From contig OX104127.1 in NCBI GenBank assembly GCA_944470555.2, forward strand, positions 119,626,741 to 119,690,740: a DNA stretch of 64,000 nucleotides, in the 5' to 3' direction. The stretch comes from Heterobilharzia americana. Its lineage: Eukaryota > Platyhelminthes > Trematoda > Strigeidida > Schistosomatidae. Shown piece by piece: positions 1 through 10,826 of this stretch; within the stretch, counting starts at the first letter, position 1; each line of letters starts with the position of its first letter. The position numbers and the translations under genes are program-made. The notes under the pieces were generated by a model. That model was given only the letters and a program-made list of their open reading frames with translations, was not told where the DNA came from and ran no database searches.

Positions 1-2655
1 TCGGAATCCCAGCTGAACGTACAGATAACGGTGATCGCCTATTACAACTATGCTCAGATAACCGCCTATTTTTAGCCAGCACAAATTTCAGACATAAAGA
101 AAGGCACTGTCTGACCTGGCGTCCACCGAGCTCGACTCAGCGATGGACACAGATAGACCACATTGCTATTAGTCATCGCTGGAGAGGATCGGTGGAAGAC
201 TGCCGCTCCTTCTGGAGTACGTGTTTGGACAGCGATCATGCGTTGGTCCGAGCACGTATATGCCTGCGTCTCAATGGACGTAGAAAAAATTTGGCAACAA
301 AACCACTACGAGTTCTGCTGGACAACGAAAACACCAAAGCCGTGTTCAGTGAGAAGTTGGCTAGGCAGTTATCGGAACAAAAGACTGTCACTCATCCAGA
401 AGAAGCTTGGTGCCATCTTCAGTCTACTGTAAAAGCAGCACTGGAGACTGTAGCCGACTCCAAGATAATGGCTAAAAAGAGCCAGTGGATATCAGCAGCT
501 TCTTCCAAACTAATGGATGCACGTGAATGCATCCCTGCAGGCTCTGAGTACAATGAAGAGCGAGCGCAACTTAAAAATAAACTGACGAAAAGTCTGCGCA
601 ACGATCGTGAACAGTGGTGGGCAGCAAAGGCTAAAGAGATGGAAAAGGCAGCGGCGATCGGTAACAGTAGACAGTTATTTAGACTTATTAAGGAGACTGG
701 GGGGAAATGGTCAACAACAGTTAGTGAGGTTATAGCGGAGAAGGACGGATCGGCGATTCACTCGCAGGGAAGGCGACTGGGACGATGGGCAGAACACTTT
801 GAGGAACAGTTTAACTGGCCTCCAGCCACCATTGCGCTGCCCGCTATCCAGTCGGACCCTGAATGGGACATAGAGACAGGTCCCCCAACACTAGAAGAAG
901 TCGAGAAAGCGGTAGGTAGCCTGAAACGGGAAGGGCAGCAGGACCAGACGGACTACCTGCTGAGGTATACAAGAATGGTGGTAGAGTTCTCTTAGTCAGG
1001 CTAACGGAAGTGTTAGCCAGTATATGGGAATCAAATACGATCCCCTCCGACTGGTCTAAGTCACTGATCATCCCAGTCTTCAAGAAAGGCGAGAAGTCCT
1101 CTTGTGATAACCACAGAGGAATCAGCCTGACAAACATAGTGTCTAAGATCCTAAGTTCTATAATTCTCCGACGCCTGAGTGGAGCTCGGGAACAGCAAGC
1201 CCGAGAAAACCAGGCAGGCTTTAGACCTGGCCGTGGATGTATCGACCAAATATTCACACTGCGCCAGGTCCTGGAACATAGGCATGCTTACAGACGCCCG
1301 ACAATAGCTGTATTTCTCGACCTGAAGGCGGCATTTGACTCCGTTGATCGAGAAGTCTTATGGCAGTGTCTGTCACTGAAAGGCGTGCCTAGTAAGTACA
1401 TCACCTTATTGAAAGCTCTCTACTCGAACACTTGTGGGCATGTTAGAGCCTATGGTGAGTTGTCCAGGGAGCTATACTCATCAAGTGGTGTCCGTCAAGG
1501 ATGCCCACTATCCCCATTCTTATTTAATTTTATCATAGATATTCTTATGGAGGTTTCCCTCTCGTCACCTAATTACAAAGACGTTGACCGGACCACAGGT
1601 GAATTTTCCTTAGATCTAGAATATGCAGATGACATAGTCCTGTTAGGTGAAGACGCTGACAAGATGCAGAGTCTTCTGAACACTTTGAGTGGGAATTTGA
1701 GAATGTTTGGGATGCGATTTTCACCACCCAAATGCAAATTTTTGCTCCAGGACTGGTCTTCAGCGGTACCGCGGTTAACAATAGAGAGTGAAGTGGTTGA
1801 GTGTGTTGACCACTTCACTTACCTGGGAAGTAGGATCAACCCGGTGGGTTAGTTGCCGATGAGATTTCTGCACGGATACAAAAGGCTCGATTGGCTTTTG
1901 CCAATTTGCGCCACCTATGGCGCCGCCGTGATATTCGTTTGTCTATTAAGGGTCGCGTGTACTGCACAGCAGTCCGCTCTGTTCTACTGTATGGCTGTGA
2001 AACATGGCCATTGAAAGTGGAAGACATGAGAAGGTTACAGGTATTTGACCACCGTTGCCTTCGTAGTATAGGACGTATTCCGTGGTGTCACCATGTGAGT
2101 AATGCAGAAGTTAGGTGTAGAGTTTTAGGGAGAAGAGGTAAGTCAGTCGACGAGGTTGTGAACCTTCATCGACTGAGATGGTTGGGACACGTACTACGTA
2201 TGCCTAGTCACCGATTGCCTCGTCACACAATGTTGGCTGAGGTGGGTTCAGGCTGGAAAAAGGCCCGAGGTGGCCAGACTAAAACATGGCACCAATGTAT
2301 GAAGTCTCTGACTGTTGGTTTAAGCCATGTAGGACGATGCAGACTAGGTGGTTGGGGTCCACGGGACAAGAGGAACCAGTGGTTGGAGACCCTAGGTGAT
2401 ATGGCTCAGAACCGAAGTCAGTGGCGCAGATGTATACACACATTATCCTCATCTTAACAACGCTATACCGAATCTCACTATTTTGTCACTCCTCTTTCCT
2501 TTCTTCTCATACTTTATATTTCTTTTGACTGCATTCACTTATCTTCATCCTTCACCTCACTACCTTTTTACTTGATGTGCTGATATGAGGTGTGGCAACT
2601 CGGACCGTTACGCAGTAATGCCTGGTCCTATGTTGATAATGATGATGATGATGAA
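1..2655 (+). mobile_element. Non-LTR retrotransposon family A, copy A1 (EN C-terminus, RT, 3' tail)
   Basis: This is a LINE-type element cut by the window edge. Bases 1-190 encode the C-terminal part of an APE-type endonuclease (RTDNGD, LTWRP, IDHIAI). Bases 192-995 encode the linker up to the start of the reverse transcriptase (RT). Bases 1010-1852 encode the RT core, with FKKGEKSS, QAGFRPGRGCIDQ, FLDLKAAFDSVDRE, GVRQGCPLSPFLF and the catalytic EYADDIVLL. Bases 1891-2457 encode the C-terminal part (SVLLYGCETW, LRWLGHVLRMP). The coding frame is broken near 925 and near 1848, so the copy is dead. The 3' UTR ends in a short GAT/ATG repeat at 2636-2654, the end style of RTE-like elements. The family resembles schistosome EN-RT elements, but I cannot assign a named family with certainty. 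Confidence 0.9.
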
Positions 2656-3160
2656 GAGTAATTGATCTAAAATAGCCTTCGAAAGGTGTAGCTTAGACTG
2701 TCCAAGTTTCATTGGTGCAAAACAGAATTACTGATACAAATTAAAGATAAGTAAATTTTACTATGACTTCAAAAATGACTCAACTTGATATTCATCTTCT
2801 TCAACTTTTGCTTGTTGTGTCCGTTGCACTCATGCAAGCACCAAAACTAATGATTTTTAGAGTTCTGATAAATTCAAAGGTTCTTTCTATTATGAGCTAA
2901 CTGCATTCTGATGATAGTGTCAAATAAACGGAAGAATTAACTGTTATTGGTTTCTTCAGTTTATCTTGTATTCCTTAAATAAAAACCAGTATATCCAAAT
3001 TCTAAGGTTTTCATTTATCGTCCTACTATCTAAAGTTGATAAAGTACTGTGAGAAGACAGTACTATATTTTATTAGGCAACATGGTACTGATATTGTTAC
3101 TCGTATTATCTCGTCGTTGACTGAATTGAACTGACCGGCTTCTTTTTCTATATGGACTCG
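2656..3160. other. AT-rich spacer, no gene seen
   Basis: No coding exon, RNA gene or recognised repeat was seen between the 3' repeat of element A1 and the first SINE. Confidence 0.4.
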
Positions 3161-3163
3161 GCA

Positions 3164-3345
3164 AGAAGTGGCTATCGTAGCTCGGTGGTCTAGTGGATAA
3201 TGATCTGGCATTCGAAGCTATCGACACCGGGTTCGAATCCCGGTAGGCACAACAATACTCACTGGGAGGCAAATACATCCAGATTGCGAGTCCCAAATAG
3301 GACGAAATGCGCATCCTGAGTTCCACTGCTAGCCCTATATCCATC
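3164..3345 (+). mobile_element. SMalpha-type tRNA-derived SINE with dead hammerhead
   Basis: The head is tRNA-like. It has a box A-like stretch (GCTCGGTGGTCTAGTGG) and a perfect box B (GGTTCGAATCC near 3230), the internal RNA polymerase III promoter layout. After it come ACATCCAG, a stem II-like GTCC..GGAC, GAAA and a NUH cleavage triplet, the order of the schistosome SMalpha hammerhead ribozyme. The conserved CUGANGA box is mutated here (ATTGCGA at 3283-3289), so no self-cleavage is expected. The head is not a real tRNA because the acceptor ends do not pair. Confidence 0.75.
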
Positions 3346-3483
3346 ATTACTGTATAATTAAAAACACAGGTAATATCGAGGCATTCACTCAGGAACCCAT
3401 GTGCAAATAGAGACTGATCAATTCGGTCCAATCAGCGACGGTATAATACAAGCAATGACTCTGAAACTATGACTGTCGTACAA

Positions 3484-3660
3484 GAAGTGGCTGTCGTGGC
3501 TCGTTGGTCTAGTGGATAATCCCCTGGTATTTGAAGCTATCGATCCCGAGTTCGAATTTTGGTAGGGACAACAACACTCACTGGGAGGCAAGTACATCCA
3601 ACTGACGAGTCCTAAACAGAATGAAACACTTGTCCTGAATTCTACTGTTAGCCACTATCC
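3484..3660 (+). mobile_element. SMalpha-type SINE, second direct copy, decayed hammerhead
   Basis: A direct repeat of the SINE 320 bases upstream, in the same orientation. Box B is decayed. CTGACGA, GAAA and a GTC cleavage triplet are present (3602-3634), but stem II (GTCC against GAAT) and stem I (ATCCAA against CTGAAT) no longer pair fully. Probably inactive. Confidence 0.7.
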
Positions 3661-3711
3661 ACCATTAAAATATGTTACTGTCTTCAAAATGAATTGTTCC
3701 CTAAGTTGGAG

Positions 3712-3778
3712 TTTTAGTTATCAAACGTTTCAATATCTTGATATTAAAACGTTTAATAATGAAAACACTAACTCAGAA
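3712..3778. repeat. Imperfect palindrome around AAACGTTT
   Basis: GAGTTTTAGTTATCAAACGTTT is followed by an imperfect reverse complement ending in AACTC, with a short AT-rich loop. It could form a hairpin of about 65 nt. The sequence around it, up to 3985, shows no gene. Confidence 0.5.
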
Positions 3779-3984
3779 AACACTCCTCTCTAAATATCCC
3801 CATTCACAGCTAAACATACTCTGTATTAGTAGTTAAGTACAGTTCAAATTGTCAGCAGCTAGAATGATAAATAGTCGTTGTAAGGACCAACGTGGTTATT
3901 TTCAAAAGTGATCGTTTTAGGATTTAATCATGGAAAGATAAGTGGGGTTCCACTAGTGAGCGGTTGTAGGACAAGAAATAATTA

Positions 3985-4328
3985 GAAGTAGAATTCACCA
4001 TTGGCTGACATCGATTGGGGAACCATTGAAAATCTGGGAGTACTGGACAGTTGTTTCGGCCTAGTATGAGACTCCTCAGCAGTGCTCACCCACCACCCGG
4101 CTAGGGATCGAACTTAGGACCTTCAGGTTTCACGATGGACACGTTAACCATTCAGCTACTGGGTCGGTTTCCAGTGCTTCACAATTTCCAACTTTTGTCG
4201 ATTCACAACATAGCGCGACTATCACCAAAGATCTACAGTTGGCATCCGCTTCGCTTCCGATTAGTCGACTCCACAGGTCACGGCTTCTCATTAGAGTTCC
4301 GTGATATCCATCTGGAAGCAAGAAATAT
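3985..4328 (-). mobile_element. SINE of the second hammerhead subfamily, copy 1
   Basis: On the minus strand a decayed tRNA-like head (tRNA-like positions 4095-4160) is followed by a hammerhead module and then by ATTGGTTCCC...CATCGATGTCAG. It aligns by eye with the SINEs at 12110-12430, 16935-17215 and 35590-35815. The open reading frame that crosses it is incidental. Confidence 0.75.
4040..4085 (-). ncRNA. Hammerhead ribozyme, CUGAGGA core
   Basis: Read on the minus strand: stem I GCACTG (4085-4080), core CTGAGGA (4079-4073), stem II GTCT..GGCC, GAAA (4057-4054), a short stem III ACAACTGT, and a GTC triplet before CAGTAC. Position 7 of the CUGANGA box tolerates any base, so the core is formally intact. 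Stem I has one mismatch, and stem II has one mismatch and one wobble pair. Activity is uncertain. Confidence 0.6.
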
Positions 4329-4697
4329 TTGTTTGTTTCCCGCTCATTTCCAGTGTTTTATCTGTTTCTCAACATTGTGTGAGTGTTTTAAAAACACCTA
4401 CTTGACTATGAAGAATATCGAGATGAACTGTATAGTTCGTGAACAGTTTGATTCAAATTATTTACAATATGCTGGCTAAAGTTGTCGGGATGAACCTGGT
4501 ATGAAATATTTTTTCGAAAGGCAAACTAATTGTGCTTTATTTAAACCACATTCATCTGGCTGGTAAGTGGCTTTCTACTACTTATATTACTCAGTAATAT
4601 ATTTCTGTCTCACTCATATCCTTGGATATTTGTATAAATTACAACCTTTTCACTTGATTTAGAGTAAGTAAAATAATTTTTCCTTTATTTTGATTAG
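4329..4697. other. Spacer before the first visible coding exon
   Basis: AT-rich sequence without a convincing exon or repeat. It contains the pyrimidine-rich lead-in to the acceptor at 4696-4697. Confidence 0.35.
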
Positions 4698-4952
4698 ATT
4701 GATTTTGATCGTACAAAACATTTATCACCAGATTCGATTCAAGCAAGACAAATGAAACGAAAACAATTGTTAATCACTGCCGAGCGTAAACGAGCTGAAG
4801 CGAAAAGTTTAGCTGAAGCAGAACGAGAACGTTTACGTCTTTTAGAAGATTCAGAAAGAAAATCTGCAGAAAGACGTAAAGCAGAAGCATTAGCTGTTGA
4901 AGCTGAACGTGCAGCGAAACGTGCTGCACGAGAAGAAACCAAACGACAAGTG
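4698..4952 (+). CDS. Coiled-coil protein, unidentified, internal exon (85 codons)
   Basis: This is the first visible exon of a gene I do not recognise. It starts after TTTGATTAG in phase 0 with IDFDRTKHLSPDS. It then runs into a long, highly charged helix rich in K, R, E and A (AERKRAEAKSLAEAERERL, SERKSAERRKAEALAVEAER), typical of a coiled coil or single alpha-helix. It ends at the donor GTATGT (4953); a donor three bases earlier (GTGGTA) is possible. Joined to the exons at 8202-8336, 11715-12035 and 17775-17843 it gives 259 residues to a stop. All four exons begin and end in phase 0, and none contains an internal stop. The N-terminus must lie upstream, possibly outside the window. No catalytic domain is visible. 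The exon boundaries and frame are well supported; the function is unknown. Confidence 0.7.
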
Positions 4953-5389
4953 GTATGTATTCTAAAAATGTATAGTGTAGATATAATTGAATCATATGTA
5001 CAATTGTCATTTTACTATGTTTTAACGTTGTGTCCATATACAGTGGGTTCGCTTTTTCCTTGTTCATACTCATCAGTAATAAGATTTATTTATAACTACC
5101 ACAAAAAGCACTTATGCATCTTCCTGGATTGCAACTGGGACTTCCAGTGCCACAGCCAGTGAATGTGCCACTAAATTATTCGGTTAGCAATCATTTACTC
5201 TGTTGGATCTACAAAAACCAATCAATTTGATGTATTCACTTGTGCAAGAAATAACTAGGAGCTGAGGAATACAACGACGACTACTGTAACTGTAATGTTG
5301 GATGGTGCTTATTAGAATTTTGATTTTGAAAACACTAGCATGGAATCTGACCCGTTTAGCATTCGCCAACCGGTGAAATATCTAACTAT
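4953..5389. other. Intron sequence, nothing recognised
   Basis: First part of a 3.25-kb intron of the coiled-coil gene, without a recognisable repeat. Confidence 0.4.
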
Positions 5390-5770
5390 CTATCAAAGGA
5401 CGAGTATACTTCACTGCAGTCTGTTCTCTCCTATTATGCGGCTGTGATATGGTCATTGAAAATAGGAGATAGGAAGTGGATACAGGGTTTTGATCATAGA
5501 TGTCTTCTCAGCATTGCTTGCTTTTGAGTAATGTTGAGGTCAGGTAAAGGGTACTGCTCAACACAACCAAGTTGATTGATGACCTTGTGAACCTACATTG
5601 GCTTAGATGGCTTAGATATATGTCGTGCATGGTGATTCACCACCTCCTTCGACATGCCATGCTACGGGAAGTTAGATCAAGTTGAAAGAGGGTTGAGCGT
5701 GGTCAGACCAAGTGGGTGAAATCTCTTACTGCCGATCTGAGCTGTGTAGCTAGTGATTCACTTTTATTCG
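5390..5770 (+). mobile_element. Decayed non-LTR RT C-terminal fragment (family A/C type)
   Basis: Remnants of the conserved C-terminal part of family A/C elements are readable across frameshifts: the stretch matching KGRVYCTAVRSVLLYGC (5396-5448), a VNLHWLRWLRY-like segment (5585-5620) and HHLLRHAMLREV (5640-5675). No intact frame remains. Confidence 0.65.
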
Positions 5771-5954
5771 ACTTGATTCTCTATATTATTCTTTATCAAC
5801 TAAAAGGTAAACAGTTGTATGAGGTCAGATTTTCATGTTTCCACATATGATATGGATAAACGACATTTCAGCGAAGAAAAATTTCTTTCCGATGAATCAT
5901 CTTCAATAACTGTACATTATTAATCATAGTTACAACTATATATATATAACTAAT

Positions 5955-6029
5955 GGGTCAATACAAGGTCATCGAAAACGATCAATAAGGTCACAAGGTG
6001 ATAACCGTTAGAAGGTCAAATCAAGGTCA
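5955..6029 (+). promoter_or_regulatory. Cluster of five AGGTCA-like half-sites
   Basis: GGGTCA at 5955 and AGGTCA at 5966, 5988, 6013 and 6024, all on the plus strand within 75 bases. The last one is TCAAGGTCA, the extended half-site of monomeric nuclear receptors. It lies at the edge of a PLE remnant inside an intron. The motif cluster is real; a regulatory role is only a guess. Confidence 0.25.
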
Positions 6030-6129
6030 TCAAACATTGCTTATAGAATTATCGTAAATAAACAAAGAAATGAATAAATTGTATTAGGGAGATAACGACC
6101 AAAGCAAAATAAGAGATTGAATGTATCCT

Positions 6130-7165
6130 TTTTGAAAATAAAAAGCAGGCTTACACTTCTGGGTGGCGAATACTTACTCGCTTCGAAATATTTGCCTTCA
6201 ACTTATAAATAACTTTGAAAGAAGGGTCTCATGGAGTAAAGTGATGAGAAATAACCAAATGCTCAAGAATTGAGCTGTTGATGACTTTACATCATCCTTT
6301 AGACGACAGCCATGCAGAGTAGTGTTTGGAGATGCGTTCGTACAGTCTATCTAACCAGCTACACAAAAGCAGGAGACTTGGTAAATACACATGGAGGAGC
6401 GGTGGTTTATTCTTTATATACGCTCAAACCACTTGTTGACCAGAGAAAACAATCCGAATCTGAGTGGAAAAAAAGTAGATTCTTCAGTATCTCTGCCAAT
6501 ACATCTCCCTTGAATTCAATACTCATAAACACTATCCCTTCATAAAAAAGTAGGGGCTTCTTCTTTGAAATTCTTAGACCTCATATTCCTCTCAATAAGT
6601 CTTGAAGGATAACCATTCTTCAATAACACTCTTCGAAGTACTTCCAGCTCCTTATTTACTCCATCATCCTTACAACTACTTCTAATTCGTGTACATAGTG
6701 AGTAGAATTAGATTTCATTTCTTAACTAGTGGAATTCAGCTTTGAAAATGAGTATGTTGACCATTCCAAGTTTGTTTGTCTGTAAATCGATCTCCCTAGG
6801 GAACCATCATGTCTTCTCAATTGAACGTCCAGGGGAATTTAATTAACTAATGACATTCATTAAACTTTTATAGAATTTCTTCAAGGTTACTACCCTCCTC
6901 ACAGATGATGAAAGTCTCATCCATGTATCTCTTATCCAGATGGAATTGCTTGATCAGTGAACGTAGTTTACTGTTTTTAAGATAAACCATGAAGTAATCA
7001 GCTAGGAGAGGATACAATGGTGAACCCATTGCTACCTAATCCGTTTGTCGATAAAGTTCATTAATGAATCTTCTATATTGAAGGTATATCGTAAGACCGA
7101 ATCCTTCAGGTGAGAACCATCACATGATTTGAACATGTGTCCAGATAATTGAAAATTGAATGTTT
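6130..7165 (-). mobile_element. Penelope-like element, decayed copy P1
   Basis: On the minus strand the stretch 7060-6880 translates to FINELYRQTD*VAMGSPL, ADYFMVYLKN and DKRYMDETFIICEEGSN, the typical PLE reverse transcriptase block (GVAMGSPLGP..., YMDD). There is an in-frame stop before VAMG, and the catalytic YMDD is altered to YMDE. Toward 6230 the sequence resembles the PLE 3' part at 19600-20010. Downstream coding is broken. Dead copy within an intron. Confidence 0.75.
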
Positions 7166-7184
7166 CAGGTCGATAGCTGCTACC

Positions 7185-7790
7185 TTGACGTGATGGTCGG
7201 GCTTCCATATCACAATAACCAAATGAGCTTCTGGCGGAATTCCATCTGTTCCTGCTGCTTTCCAGGCTTTAACCACTTTATGGCGTTCAGGACATCTGCT
7301 TTTGTCGGAGGGTTTATGTTCACTGATAGTTCTGTGGCTGGGCTGTTGGTAGTATTTCTGGCCGAGATGCAGGTGGTGGTGGTCGATTTGAGAGTTTCTT
7401 GAAGTGGTTAGACCATCGTTTCCCTAATTTCTCCTCTTTAGTGACTAAGTTTCCTTCACTATCTTTCATTAGTTTCATTTGTGTTGATCTCTTCCCGGAT
7501 AGTAACCTGGTTATTTGATAGAATGTTGTCAGATCTCTCCTACCTGTAGCCTGTTCTGCTTCAGTGTGTTGTAGAAGTGTCTTTTGTCTTTCTGTACACT
7601 TTTCGTCACTTCTTTGTCCAGTGTACTGTTTTATAGGTTGTGCTTAGTTCCTCTTTTCGTTGTTCATCCTTGTACTACACTGCACTGGTTCATCTTCTGC
7701 TACATCATCTTCCTCTATCAGCTTCCATGTGTTCGTGGAGATCCATTCCAAGGTTTAGGTTATTGTTTACTGTAACTCCTTATTATCGTC
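7185..7790 (-). mobile_element. RTE family B internal fragment
   Basis: On the minus strand this matches the part of family B between endonuclease and RT (about 31490-32000 of copy B1): a decayed HFKKLSNRPPPP motif, an AGTDGIPPEAHL-like stretch and the KDRKHFYNTLKQNR-like segment. It is truncated at both ends and carries frameshifts. Confidence 0.7.
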
Positions 7791-8201
7791 TAATAGATTC
7801 CCACAACTTTTACTAGATTATTTCTATTTCATCGTATTGCATGTTGATTTTCTAAATTGATTTGTGACAAATTCGATCGTTAAGCCAATGATTACAAGTA
7901 CTATGTAGATAATCACTGACAGTCTACCTTCTAGTTTATATTTTCATAATTTGTACCCAGTCTACTTATAAACATATAACTTGGTGATTGTAGTTTACGT
8001 TATAATATTTTAATACACATAAAAGTCAATCTAATAGTGGAGTACTGAAACAAGTATATAGTTTTCATTGTTTCTGTTTATTGGTAACCATTGGTTATTG
8101 TTATTGTTATTTGAATTCCCCTGGAGCTTGAACATTGAATTATTGATTACTATTTAATGTTGTTGTTTTTTTTTTAATATTATCTCATCAAAAACAAACA
8201 G
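7791..8201. other. Intron remainder with acceptor at its end
   Basis: AT-rich intron sequence with a long T run (8164-8175) before the acceptor AG at 8200-8201. Nothing else is recognised. Confidence 0.4.
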
Positions 8202-8336
8202 GCAATAGATCGTTGTAAAAGAATTAAAGAAGAATTATTGAAAAAGAAAATATCCCTTGAAGAGTATCGTCGGATAGTGGCACTTCGGAAAGTGGAAGGT
8301 ATACGACTAATGACTTTCCTGTTAGCTAAAATACAA
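8202..8336 (+). CDS. Coiled-coil protein, internal exon (45 codons)
   Basis: This exon starts after AAACAAACAG and ends at a strong donor GTAAGT (8337). It is in phase 0 on both sides. It encodes AIDRCKRIKEELLKKK, ISLEEYRRIVALRKVEG and IRLMTFLLAKIQ, which continues the basic amphipathic helix of the previous exon. It is the third-last exon of the unidentified coiled-coil gene. Confidence 0.65.
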
Positions 8337-8925
8337 GTAAGTTGTTGGGATGTTGCATACATACACATACATGTGCTTTATATCTTTATTATTCTATAAG
8401 GTTTTAATAATTATCTTTGAAGTAGTTTACTGGTTTAAGCATTTATAAAGAGCTAAAACAATAGCACACTTCTCTATACCCCTGTGTCTTCGGATGTTGG
8501 CGGCATTGGTTTTTTTTTTAGTTCAGTGATCAGACAGTCAATTCTAAATCAGAAACTTCTGAAAAAGCAGTGTTTGACCAGTTTCAAGTAGATGACGCTT
8601 GGAGTCTATAGTCATTCACCCAAGTTGTTAAGATTCACCCTGGGTACCTCGATCATAATTAACTTTCTATAATCTGGACAGCTGTAAAGTGTCAACCACC
8701 CTCTCATACCTATTTCGACATTCATATTCCCTCTGTTAACTATCAACCTTTCACATCATCACCTCCTAATGTTTCTTTACATCCTTCGATGAATATTATT
8801 ACGCATCATTTTTAACTTTATCCACCTCTACAGCTTTTGATAACAATTTAAGTCCAACGAACAGCATTTCTGGTCTCCTCAAACTGTGAAGTGTTTAGTA
8901 GTATTTGGGAATCAGATATGATATT
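8337..8925. other. Intron sequence, nothing recognised
   Basis: Start of a 3.38-kb intron with no recognisable repeat or exon. Confidence 0.35.
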
Positions 8926-9000
8926 TATACTGGGTGATGATTGAAGGTGAGATGAAAATCTGAACCTCAGCTGGATTAGAACCAGCGACCACCGGATATG
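8926..9000 (-). mobile_element. Fragment of a third tRNA-derived SINE family
   Basis: On the minus strand it reads GGTCGCTGGTTCTAATCC followed by CACCTTCAATCATCACCCAG, the same arrangement as the copies at 13200-13330 and 13520-13690. Only the box B side and the start of the body remain. Confidence 0.55.
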
Positions 9001-9029
9001 ATATTCTCTAATTTTTCTTCTTCTAAAAA

Positions 9030-10240
9030 AAGGGAAAGAAATTTTCCCAAGATAACCATAGGAGAGTTAGTCTTATGAACATACTGTCTAAGATCCTAGG
9101 TTTTCGAATCACCAAATGCATAAATGAAGCTTAGAAACGGTGACCTTGGAATAACTGGGCAGGTTTTAAAATCGGCAGTAGGTCTGTCAGCCAGGTCTCA
9201 CTTTCCTCCAAGTCTTAGAATACAGGCATGCTAACTGGATCTTGACAACAGCTAAATTGCTTGATCTGAATACAGAATCTAATCCTATCAATCAGTAGGT
9301 GTGTTGATAGTGTGTCTTAATACAAGGAACGGTCTTTAGATAGACCATTCTGTCTAGCATCTATGATCAGCTTAGAGCTCATGTTGAAGTATAAGATAAG
9401 TCGTCTATATCGAGTTTTGTTCATCAAGAATGTTTATTCTTTTGTAATTTTGTTGGTGGTGGTTGGCAGTGGAGCCTAGAAAGCCCGTTTTATCCTGTTT
9501 CGGACTCGTTGGCTGGATGTGCCTCTATTGATAACTTATGTAGGTCTTCCTCATTTCATCTAACTTTACACGAATTGACCTTGTCACAAAAGGCCCCTTA
9601 GTCAACCTAGTGTATCCAGATAACATAGCCTTGTCAAGTAGAAATACTGATCAAGCACAATTTTTTGGACACATTGAGTAGCAATATGATAATGTTTGGA
9701 ATGCATTCCTCACCATCCTAATGCTTATTGTTACTCCAGGACTTGTATGTGTTGTCGTTCCATCTAACAATTAGAAACTGAATCGCTGAAGCTTGTTGAC
9801 CATTCCACTAACCTAGAAGTTTTGATCAGCACTGGTGGATCAGTAGCCCATGAAATCTCTGCATGGATACCAAAGGTTCACTTGGCTTTCGCCAGCTTAC
9901 GCCATTTATGGCATGGTCATGTTATCCGATCACCTATAATAACGGGTCGAGTGTACTAAAATCCACTTCCTCTCTGTTATGCTTTATGGTTCTAAAACGT
10001 GGCCATTCAAGGTAAAGTACATGAGTCGGCTTTAGATGATTGACTACTGTTGCTTTCGTAGCATTGCCTCTCTATCAGTAACGTAGAAGTCAGGCGTAGA
10101 GTTTTAAGCAGAAAACGAAAGTCAGTTAATGAAGTTGTGTTACGCATACTTAGCTACTGTATGCGTCATCCCACGATGTTAACTAAATGACGTTCAGAAT
10201 GGACAAAGGTTAAAGGCGACCAGAATAAAGCATATCATCA
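9030..10240 (+). mobile_element. Heavily decayed non-LTR element (family A/C type)
   Basis: The order of family A/C landmarks is readable through many mutations: a stretch matching NIVSKILSS (9080-9105), the NQAGFRPGRG equivalent (9145-9185), the block after the RT core with LVNLVYPDNIALSS (9600-9645), LEV...DQHWWISSP near 9830, and the VYCTAVRSVLLYG block (9945-10000). No frame is open for long. It is an old copy. Confidence 0.65.
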
Positions 10241-10249
10241 GTCCTAGTG

Positions 10250-10345
10250 GAAACAACATCACTCCACACTGGGGTGCAAGTACATCCAGCTGACGAGTTT
10301 CAAATAGAACGAAACGCGCATCCTGGATTCCTCTGCTAACCACAA
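10250..10345 (+). mobile_element. SMalpha-type SINE 3' fragment
   Basis: Only the hammerhead-containing part of the first subfamily remains (CACTGGGGTGCAAGTACATC...), without a clear tRNA-like head. Confidence 0.65.
10284..10328 (+). ncRNA. Hammerhead ribozyme, CUGACGA core, intact stem I
   Basis: Stem I ATCCAG (10284-10289) pairs perfectly with CTGGAT (10323-10328). The core is CTGACGA (10290-10296). Stem II GTTT/GAAC (10297-10300 with 10307-10310) carries changes on both strands relative to GTCC/GGAC but still pairs, with one GU. GAAA is at 10311-10314. The predicted cleavage triplet is ATC (10320-10322). The second pair of the tiny stem III is C with A. All catalytic boxes are present. 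Confidence 0.65.
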
Positions 10346-10749
10346 CCAAGCAAATTGACAAAATTATTTAGTAAGTATTTAACCTGACCACACAGTATCA
10401 TAGACAAAATTCTGAACCTATCAACTCTTTACATCATCGGCCAATGATGTGGAACGTTGATTTCGATTTTAGCTACTTTTTGTCAAATATTATTGCTTTT
10501 TTTGTCATTTGGATAAAGTAAGAGTTATCTTCAGAATAAAGATTGTCCGTATCACCATTCACATTTGTTATTACCCCGGTCCTCACTTGTTAATATTCTT
10601 GTAGTGACTTTTTGATATATCCTTAGTTGTATATAGGTTGATCCTTATACAATAACCTTAAGTCTCCACACTTGACGATCGCTCAGTTTCTGGATAAACG
10701 GAAAAGGTGGTCTATTGCAACGTCAACCAATCTATATACAGAATACAAG

Positions 10750-10753
<4 letters not shown>
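10346..10753. other. Intron sequence, nothing recognised
   Basis: No exon or recognised element before the AT repeat. Confidence 0.35.

Positions 10754-10825
<72 letters not shown>
10754..10825. repeat. (TA)n microsatellite, 36 units
   Basis: Uninterrupted TA dinucleotide array of 72 bases within the intron. Confidence 0.95.

Positions 10826-10826
<1 letters not shown>

Noticed and set aside
3180..3252. tRNA gene with perfect box B
   Set aside because: The acceptor stem does not pair and the sequence continues into the SMalpha ribozyme body; it is repeated at 3484. It is a SINE head.
3283..3335. Active hammerhead at the first SINE
   Set aside because: Three changes in the invariant core box (ATTGCGA) although GAAA and stems resemble the active form.
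4135..4479. 114-codon plus-strand open frame as a gene
   Set aside because: It runs through the antisense of a SINE head and has no exon signals or protein-like composition.
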